Shown here: positions 21,139 to 26,267 of the stretch, piece after piece
Numbering within the stretch: the stretch's first letter is position 1
How the letters are laid out: each line of letters begins with the position of its first letter
Assembly (NCBI GenBank): GCA_039030335.1
Contig: JBCCEJ010000081.1
Span: forward strand, 1 to 26,267
Source: JBCCEJ01 sp039030335
Lineage (GTDB): Bacteria; Pseudomonadota; Gammaproteobacteria; HK1
Length of the DNA stretch: 26,267 nucleotides
Direction of reading: 5' to 3'
Notes under the pieces: model-generated
Told to the model about the DNA's origin: nothing
Seen by the model: the letters and a program-made list of their open reading frames with translations, nothing else
The model's database searches: none
Position numbers and translations under genes: made by a program

Positions 21139-23142
21139 TTAGTGCGAAGCGTCTTTCCCCGCCGCTTCGCCGGTGCACTCCGCCGTGATGGTCGCCGCCA
21201 TCAGGCTGAACTCGGAACTCAGATTCGGAATGTCGATGCGCTTCACATCGACGCGTGTCTGGGTCTGCCCCGCACCCATCGACCACGCGGCCGTCTCGGC
21301 CCGGGTGCGGGCCAGGTCCTCAGCGGCGGTCAGCGCATCAGCGGCTTGTTGATGAAAGTCCGGTGCGCTGTCGCCGTGCACCAGGTAACCGCCGCCTTCG
21401 TTGTAGGTGATCTCGACCTGCGCCCGGGCATTGATGACGCCCACCGCGGCGCCGACGGCATTGGCAACGCCGGCTTTGTCTGGCACGACGGTTTGTGCGC
21501 CGACCCGAGTGCCGACTTCCGGGTAGTAGACCGGCGCGGGCCCGCCGACGGCGATCAGCGGCAGGTTGCTGACGGCTTGCAGGCCGAGATCGCCCATCAC
21601 CGGTTCGCCGCGGGCCAGCGCTTCGAGCAAGGGCGACGCGCCGGCATCTTCCAACCCGGTGAGACGGTTCAGGATGAGACGGCTGCTCGCGGTGACAACG
21701 CTGTCGACGACGGCGCGGGCGAAACGCTGCACCTCTGCTGCGGCGTCCTGGCTGGTCACCCAACCCGTCGCTCGGCCACAGAGCTCCGCGGCGTGGCGTG
21801 CCGCGTTCGCATCCCACTGTGATTGCAGCCCCAGTACATGTGCGGCATCGCTCGGTGTCAGGCCGGTGATTTGCACGAGCCCCCGTTTGATGAGTCTGGC
21901 AACCCGCGACCGGTCCGCCGCCCGCATGACCAGAGCGCCGTACAAGACCGGCGTGCGCGCCTTCAGCGCTTCGAGGAATCGGATGTCGGCGTCGCCAAGG
22001 TCGGCTGGCCAGCCGTGTTCGCCCGGTGGCAACAGCAGATAGCGGGTAGCGCTCAACATTCCGCTCCCCTGGCCGAGCGCGTTCAGAAGTTCCGCACCGA
22101 TTTGCGGGAAGCGGCGGGCGGCGAGACTGAGCGGCACGACGCGCTGTTGCCCGGGTGTGACCGTACCGTCGGTCGCGATCAGCAACTCGCTGTCGCCGCC
22201 GAGTCCCATGGTCGTCATATCGACCGCCCGCACCAACGTGCGAAAGCCGCCGACCGATGCGCCGGCCTCGTTCAGGCTGGGCCAGCCGTTGCGCACCGTG
22301 GCGATATCGGTCGTCGTGCCGCCGATGTCGCTGACGATGAAGTCGTCCAGGCTGCAGAGGAAACGCGCGCCGATCACACTGGCAGCCGGACCGGACAGAA
22401 TCGTCTCGATCGGTTTTTCGACCACGGTCTCTGCCCGTGCGATGGTGCCGTCGCCGCGAACGATCAGGATCGGCGCGGCAATGTCCAGGTCGCGAAGCGA
22501 GGCTTCGACCGCGTCGACCAACGCGACGATCAGTCCGACGATCCGCGCGTTGAACGTGGCCGTCAGGGCTCTGCGCGGACCGTTCAATGCGGCGCTCAGT
22601 TCTGATGATGCCGTGACCGGACGCCCCGTCCGGGCCCGGATCAGCGCTTTGACGCGATGCTCGTGCGCGGGATTGCGCACCGCGTAATTGGCCGTCACGG
22701 CGAACGCGGCAGACTGCCCCTCGGGACCTTCGAGCAGACGCGCAAGACCGGTCTCGTCAAGCGGCGTCTGTTCGTCCCCGGTGTACCGGTGGCCACCGGC
22801 CAGATGCACCAGATGCGCTGTGGGAATCGCCCGCGCAATCTCCGTGCGCGCTGCCATGCGTTCGTCGAAACCAACGAGAATCGACGTGACAGATGAACCG
22901 TGACCCTCCACGAGCGCGTTGGTCGCGAGGGTGGTCGACAGCACGACGCGCTGCAGACCGGAGGCGCTAAAAGCCGCGCCGGCCTCTGACACGACCGCCT
23001 GCAGCGCTTCGGAAATTCCGATCGCGAGATCGCCGCGCGTGGTCAGCGCTTTCGCACTCGCGAGAATGGCGCCGGTCTCAGGTGCGAAGACGACGGCGTC
23101 TGTATAGGTGCCGCCAGTATCGATGCCGATGGTTGTACGCAT
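21139..23142 (-). CDS. Hydantoinase/oxoprolinase family protein, HyuA (subunit A) type
   Basis: Starting at ATG 23142 the product is 667 residues, the usual size of HyuA. MRTTIGIDTGGTYTDAVVF is the actin-like ATP-binding beta-hairpin at the N terminus; LSTTLATNALVEG, the second phosphate loop FIVSDIGGTTTDIATV and the helical GLGGDSE segment follow. HyuA-type proteins open cyclic amides (hydantoin, 5-oxoproline) or, as in acetone and acetophenone carboxylases, activate a substrate with ATP, nearly always with a HyuB-type partner. No hyuB is next to this one, so the partner is elsewhere or this is a stand-alone version. A longer frame to 23286 is rejected because its extra residues are Arg/Ser-rich. 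The gene is convergent with the PhyH gene and downstream of the globin-like gene on the same strand. Confidence 0.92.
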   Translation of the reverse strand: MRTTIGIDTGGTYTDAVVFAPETGAILASAKALTTRGDLAIGISEALQAVVSEAGAAFSASGLQRVVLSTTLATNALVEGHGSSVTSILVGFDERMAARTEIARAIPTAHLVHLAGGHRYTGDEQTPLDETGLARLLEGPEGQSAAFAVTANYAVRNPAHEHRVKALIRARTGRPVTASSELSAALNGPRRALTATFNARIVGLIVALVDAVEASLRDLDIAAPILIVRGDGTIARAETVVEKPIETILSGPAASVIGARFLCSLDDFIVSDIGGTTTDIATVRNGWPSLNEAGASVGGFRTLVRAVDMTTMGLGGDSELLIATDGTVTPGQQRVVPLSLAARRFPQIGAELLNALGQGSGMLSATRYLLLPPGEHGWPADLGDADIRFLEALKARTPVLYGALVMRAADRSRVARLIKRGLVQITGLTPSDAAHVLGLQSQWDANAARHAAELCGRATGWVTSQDAAAEVQRFARAVVDSVVTASSRLILNRLTGLEDAGASPLLEALARGEPVMGDLGLQAVSNLPLIAVGGPAPVYYPEVGTRVGAQTVVPDKAGVANAVGAAVGVINARAQVEITYNEGGGYLVHGDSAPDFHQQAADALTAAEDLARTRAETAAWSMGAGQTQTRVDVKRIDIPNLSSEFSLMAATITAECTGEAAGKDASH

Positions 23143-23383
23143 GGGTGGGCGAGGCGAAGCCTGGGATTGGGTTCGTGTTACAGCGGTTGGGGAGTGTGCC
23201 AGCGAACGGCTGACCGACCGGCGCTCTGAGCGACATGTTTGGTGGCTTCCGGGACTCGCCAAAGGGCTCGTGACGCACGGCCACACAGTCTTCGTGTTAT
23301 GTGCATGACAGCAGTGAGGGCGGTGTCAGCTTCGCGCAACGCCGCTCGCCGTGGTAGCGCCGCCGGTCATCAACCCGGTCTGC

Positions 23384-23809
23384 TCAGTCAATTCCCGACG
23401 GCTCTGCTTCGCGAAGTTGTGCCAGCAGCGCCGCAAGGCGGCGAAGCACGATCTGCCACGCCGTCGCGAACTCATCGGTCCATTGTGAACCGAGGCCGTC
23501 GCGAAGTTCTTCGTGCACCACATCGAACAGCGTGCCGAACTGCTCCGGTGGCACGCCGTAACCGCAATGATTCAGGAACTCGGCTTGCAGCAGCTGCTTG
23601 CTCAACTCGTCGTCGCTCGCGATGTTCAGCACGGTTTCGAACACGCGGCTCAACATCTCGCCGCGAACGCCGCCATCGGCATCGAGTACGAACAGTGCTT
23701 CCAGTTCGGGGGCGCGGAGGAAGAGCTGCGCGTAGATGCGCTCGGTGGGGTCGCCAAGCTCGGCGGCGGCCGCTTCCAGACTGCGATGTATGACGTCATG
23801 TAACTTCAT
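23384..23809 (-). CDS. Globin-like protein
   Basis: The 141-residue helical protein fits a single-domain globin. RIYAQLFLRAPELEALF resembles the A/B-helix segment (lFxxxPelxxlF), MLSRVFETVLNIASDDE the E helix, and AEFLNHCGYGVPPEQF the F helix and FG turn, giving His81 as candidate proximal haem ligand; LGSQWTDEFATAWQIVLRRLAALL is a G/H-helix pattern with the usual Trp. The distal ligand cannot be placed confidently. Bacterial single-domain globins bind oxygen or nitric oxide or act as sensors. Similarity is by eye and moderate; a haem-free globin-fold protein is possible. It follows the phosphonate-type transporter on the same strand after 133 bp without a gene. Confidence 0.72.
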   Translation of the reverse strand: MKLHDVIHRSLEAAAAELGDPTERIYAQLFLRAPELEALFVLDADGGVRGEMLSRVFETVLNIASDDELSKQLLQAEFLNHCGYGVPPEQFGTLFDVVHEELRDGLGSQWTDEFATAWQIVLRRLAALLAQLREAEPSGID

Positions 23810-23942
23810 GCTGCGTCAGAACATCCCGAGCTCTCGAAACTGCGGGCTTCGGTAGCGCCGGAGCATTGTTCACCGATGGCGTTACCGGCCCCGACTGAGC
23901 AGATCATCATGGTGAACGGCGAAGCCCGCGCGCGCCTCGACT

Positions 23943-24758
23943 CTAGATGATCGCGTGGCGCACTTTGGCCGACACCCACTCACTGACGATCACCGTCCCA
24001 AGGATGACCAACAGGATAAGCGACACCTGAGTCCACGCGAGGTTGGATATCGACGCATCGAGTTGCAGCCCGATGCCGCCGGCCCCGACCAGACCGAGGA
24101 CCGTGGATTCGCGAATGTTGATGTCCCAGCGAAATACCGCGATTCCCGCCAGTGCTGGCATCACCTGCGGTAACACACCGTAGGACAGCGTTTGCATTCT
24201 CGATGCGCCCGTCGCCGTGACCGCTTCAACCTGCGTTTCGTCAATTTCTTCGATAGCTTCGTAGAGCAGCTTCGCGCAGAAACCGATGGAGCGAAGCGCG
24301 ATGGCGATGACGCCGGCCATGACGCCGGGACCGATGATGGCGACCAGCATCAGCGCCCAGATGAGCGAGTTGATGGAGCGTGAGGAGACGATGACGAAAA
24401 GCGCCACGGGGCGGACGAACAGAACGCTGGGCGTCGTATTGCGCGCTGCGCAAAACGCCACCGGAACCGCCATCGACAACGCGAGCACCGTGCCGAGCGT
24501 GGCGATGTTGAGGGTGTCCCACACCGGTTGCCACAGCGCATCCATATAGCTCCACTTCGGCGGCACCATGCGGCCGGCGAGATCCGCTGCCTGGGCCGGC
24601 GCGTCATGCACGAACATCCAGATGGTCTTGTCCGACATGAGCTTCCAGCAGTAGGCGAACACCGCCGTGCCGAAGAACCACGCGGCCCATATGGAGATTT
24701 GGGTACGTGTATCGCGGCGCTTCCAGACCCGCGTACCGTCGCGTTGACCCACCGGCAT
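23943..24758 (-). CDS. phnE: Phosphonate-type ABC transporter permease, second PhnE
   Basis: A 271-residue inner-membrane permease with about six helices. The N terminus is cytoplasmic and basic; VWDTLNIATLGTVLALSMAVP opens the transmembrane domain and EAVTATGASRMQTLSYGVLPQV is the EAA-type coupling loop that docks on PhnC. RWDINIRESTVLGLVGAGGIG is the PhnE-characteristic stretch. Its ATG (24758-24756) shares one base with the stop of the first phnE (TAATG), so the two are translationally coupled and likely form a heterodimeric channel. The family imports phosphonates, phosphite or related oxyanions; the ligand is set by the binding protein PhnD, presumably beyond the right edge. Confidence 0.92.
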   Translation of the reverse strand: MPVGQRDGTRVWKRRDTRTQISIWAAWFFGTAVFAYCWKLMSDKTIWMFVHDAPAQAADLAGRMVPPKWSYMDALWQPVWDTLNIATLGTVLALSMAVPVAFCAARNTTPSVLFVRPVALFVIVSSRSINSLIWALMLVAIIGPGVMAGVIAIALRSIGFCAKLLYEAIEEIDETQVEAVTATGASRMQTLSYGVLPQVMPALAGIAVFRWDINIRESTVLGLVGAGGIGLQLDASISNLAWTQVSLILLVILGTVIVSEWVSAKVRHAII

Positions 24759-25552
24759 TACTGCACCATCCGCCGGACCCAGCTGGATCCGTATTCGAGC
24801 CCCATGACGATGGCGATGATCACCAGCAAGATGGCGGCGGCCGAGTCGAATTCGTACCGATCGAAGGCGGTCAGCAGCGTCGCCCCGATACCGCCGCCGC
24901 CGACGATCCCGACGACGGCCGACTCACGAAAGTTGATATCGAGACGATACACCGCGAGCCCGATCATGCGCGGCATGACCTGCGGACGGATGGCGTATTC
25001 CAGCCATTGGAACCAGCTGGCGCCAGTGGCCCGGATCGCTTCGGCCTGCGAAGGATCCATGGCTTCGATATCTTCCGCGAGCAGCTTTGCGTAGAAACCC
25101 ACCGTCGCCAGAGACAACGCCAGAAATCCGGCGAAAGGCCCGAAGCCGAAGAGTTTGACGAAGAAGATGGCGAGAATGATCTCCGGGAATGTTCTCGACA
25201 GGGCGACGATCGCGCGGCAAAAGTAGTAGACCGGCAGCGGTGCGAGGTTGCGGGCTGCGCCAAGGCCCACCGGCACCGAGATGGCAACGCCAACGACGGT
25301 CGACGTAACCGTCATCCAGAGGCTTTCCAGCAGGCCATCGAGAATCGAATCCCAGCGCGACGTGAAGTCGGGCGGAAAGAACGCTGCGATGAAACGCTGC
25401 CCGCGCGGAATGCCTTCCCACATCCGCGTCCAGTTGATCTCCATCGTGCCGATGGCGAGAGCCAGATACACCAGACTGCCCACGATCAGCAGGTAGCGCA
25501 GCCTCGCGTCTTTGATGAGCGGCGGCTTACGCCATTTGCGTCCGGCTGCCAT
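24758..25552 (-). CDS. phnE: Phosphonate-type ABC transporter permease, first PhnE
   Basis: The 264-residue permease is homologous to its downstream neighbour and has the same architecture: basic N terminus, a hydrophobic first helix (YLLIVGSLVYLALAI), a large periplasmic loop, TSTVVGVAISVPVGLGAARN, then EAIRATGASWFQWLEYAIRPQV as the coupling loop and RLDINFRESAVVGIVGGGGIG near the end. It starts one base after the phnC stop codon (ATG at 25552-25550), giving a tight phnC-phnE-phnE order, as in phosphonate or phosphite uptake operons with two distinct permeases. Nothing in the sequence shows what controls the operon; its promoter lies outside the window. Confidence 0.92.
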   Translation of the reverse strand: MAAGRKWRKPPLIKDARLRYLLIVGSLVYLALAIGTMEINWTRMWEGIPRGQRFIAAFFPPDFTSRWDSILDGLLESLWMTVTSTVVGVAISVPVGLGAARNLAPLPVYYFCRAIVALSRTFPEIILAIFFVKLFGFGPFAGFLALSLATVGFYAKLLAEDIEAMDPSQAEAIRATGASWFQWLEYAIRPQVMPRMIGLAVYRLDINFRESAVVGIVGGGGIGATLLTAFDRYEFDSAAAILLVIIAIVMGLEYGSSWVRRMVQ

Positions 25553-25553
25553 G

Positions 25554-26267
25554 TCAGCCGGCGGACACCGGCGCGGGGTCGGCGGTTTGCTCGTCCGCTT
25601 CGTCGTCTTCAGATACCGGGCGCACCGTGGCTGACCAGTCTTCTTCGCCGTAGATCTGCGTCAGCACGTCCGGCGTCAGTTTGTCAGGTGGGCCGTCGTA
25701 GACGATCTCGCCGAGCTGGAGACCGATGATGCGCCGCGCAAACATCTGCGCGAGCATGACGTCGTGAATGTTGATAATGGCTGCGAGTTCACGCTCTTCG
25801 CACAGTTCGCAGACCAATCGCATGATCTGGCGCGATGTCTTCGGGTCGAGGCTCGCGGTCGGTTCGTCGACCAGCAACAAACGCGGATTTTGAATCAGCG
25901 CTCTTGCGATACCGACGCGCTGACGTTGGCCGCCGGACAGTTCATCGGCCCGTTTGTCGACCATCTGATCGAGGCCAACGCGTTCGAGCAGACGGAATGC
26001 CTCGTCGACATCGGTCTGCGGAAAGCGGCGGGCGAAACTCCGCCAGAAGCCGACGTAACCGAGTCGCCCCGAGAGCACGTTCTCCATCACTGTCAGGCGC
26101 TCTACGAGAGCGTATTCCTGGAAGATCATGCCCATCGTGCGTCGCGCCCGGCGAAGTGCTGAACTACCGAGCACGGTCAGTTCCTGGCCGTCCAGTGCAA
26201 TGTTCCCGGAGGTCGGCTCCACCAGCCGGTTCACACACCGGATAAGCGTGCTCTTACCGGCGCCCGA
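25554..26267 (-). CDS. phnC: Phosphonate-type ABC transporter ATP-binding protein PhnC, N-terminus cut by the window edge
   Basis: The frame continues to the last base of the window, so the gene is partial at its 5' end; 237 codons plus stop are present. The Walker A motif SGAGKSTLIRCVNRL begins at the edge, followed by the Q-loop MIFQEYALVERLTVMENVLSG, the ABC signature LSGGQRQRVGIARAL, Walker B LLLVDEPTASLD and the H-loop NIHD. The stretch VENVLSGRLGY-like after the Q-loop is typical of PhnC rather than of general amino-acid transporters. It powers uptake through the two PhnE permeases encoded next. The C-terminal ~25 residues are acidic and poorly conserved. The GTG at 26234 is not the start; it lies inside the Walker A helix. 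Confidence 0.93.
   Translation of the reverse strand, partial: SGAGKSTLIRCVNRLVEPTSGNIALDGQELTVLGSSALRRARRTMGMIFQEYALVERLTVMENVLSGRLGYVGFWRSFARRFPQTDVDEAFRLLERVGLDQMVDKRADELSGGQRQRVGIARALIQNPRLLLVDEPTASLDPKTSRQIMRLVCELCEERELAAIINIHDVMLAQMFARRIIGLQLGEIVYDGPPDKLTPDVLTQIYGEEDWSATVRPVSEDDEADEQTADPAPVSAG

Noticed and set aside
1..26267. tRNA, rRNA, CRISPR arrays, insertion sequences, phage integration
   Set aside because: No cloverleaf-like segments, regular spacer-repeat arrays, transposase or integrase motifs were found by reading; the collar-domain protein alone is not evidence of a prophage.

Overview
The window is GC-rich bacterial DNA with dense, mostly overlapping or closely spaced genes, Shine-Dalgarno-led starts and a mix of CoA, flavin and transport functions. 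It looks like an uncultured, probably marine or host-associated proteobacterium-like genome; gene content alone does not fix the lineage. The first ~135 bases do not belong to this genome: they encode, without interruption, the catalytic core of a eukaryotic casein kinase 1 (closest by eye to animal CK1-alpha) and then change abruptly to bacterial sequence. I read this as a chimeric contig end, which hints at an animal-associated sample.

Region 1 (166-6413, mostly minus strand): a three-gene operon (uncharacterised 358-aa protein, enoyl-CoA hydratase, UGSC-family selenoprotein read through an in-frame TGA with a hairpin matching bacterial SECIS rules), a divergent alpha/beta hydrolase, and a translationally coupled pair (acyl-CoA dehydrogenase-like flavoprotein, acyl-CoA carboxylase beta subunit). 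Region 2 (6735-10837, plus strand): an Old-Yellow-Enzyme/trimethylamine-dehydrogenase-like oxidoreductase, an HpcH/HpaI aldolase and a periplasmic solute-binding protein.

Region 3 (10895-15116, minus strand) is the most unusual. A sigma70-like promoter leads into a near-textbook TPP (thiamin pyrophosphate) riboswitch, followed by a LuxE-family acyl-protein synthetase, an overlapping LuxC-family acyl-thioester reductase, the deletion-scarred remains of an ABC transporter (ATPase start joined to pieces of an NMT1/THI5-like binding protein, no permease) and a short-chain dehydrogenase. There is no luxAB. Activation of a carboxylate, reduction to aldehyde and reduction to alcohol under thiamin control suggests a route that salvages oxidised thiamin pieces; this is inference.

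Region 4 (15129-18947): a secreted mini tail-collar protein, an exported protein with a PEP-CTERM-like tail preceded by a 14-bp tandem repeat, a Nudix hydrolase and an MFS permease. Region 5 (18992-26267): an AhpD-like protein, a second selenoprotein (ArsC/glutaredoxin-related, UNSC motif, again with a SECIS-like hairpin), a PhyH dioxygenase, a HyuA-type hydantoinase/oxoprolinase subunit, a globin-like protein and a phosphonate-type ABC transporter (phnE, phnE, phnC) running off the right edge. I saw no tRNA, rRNA, CRISPR array or insertion sequence.
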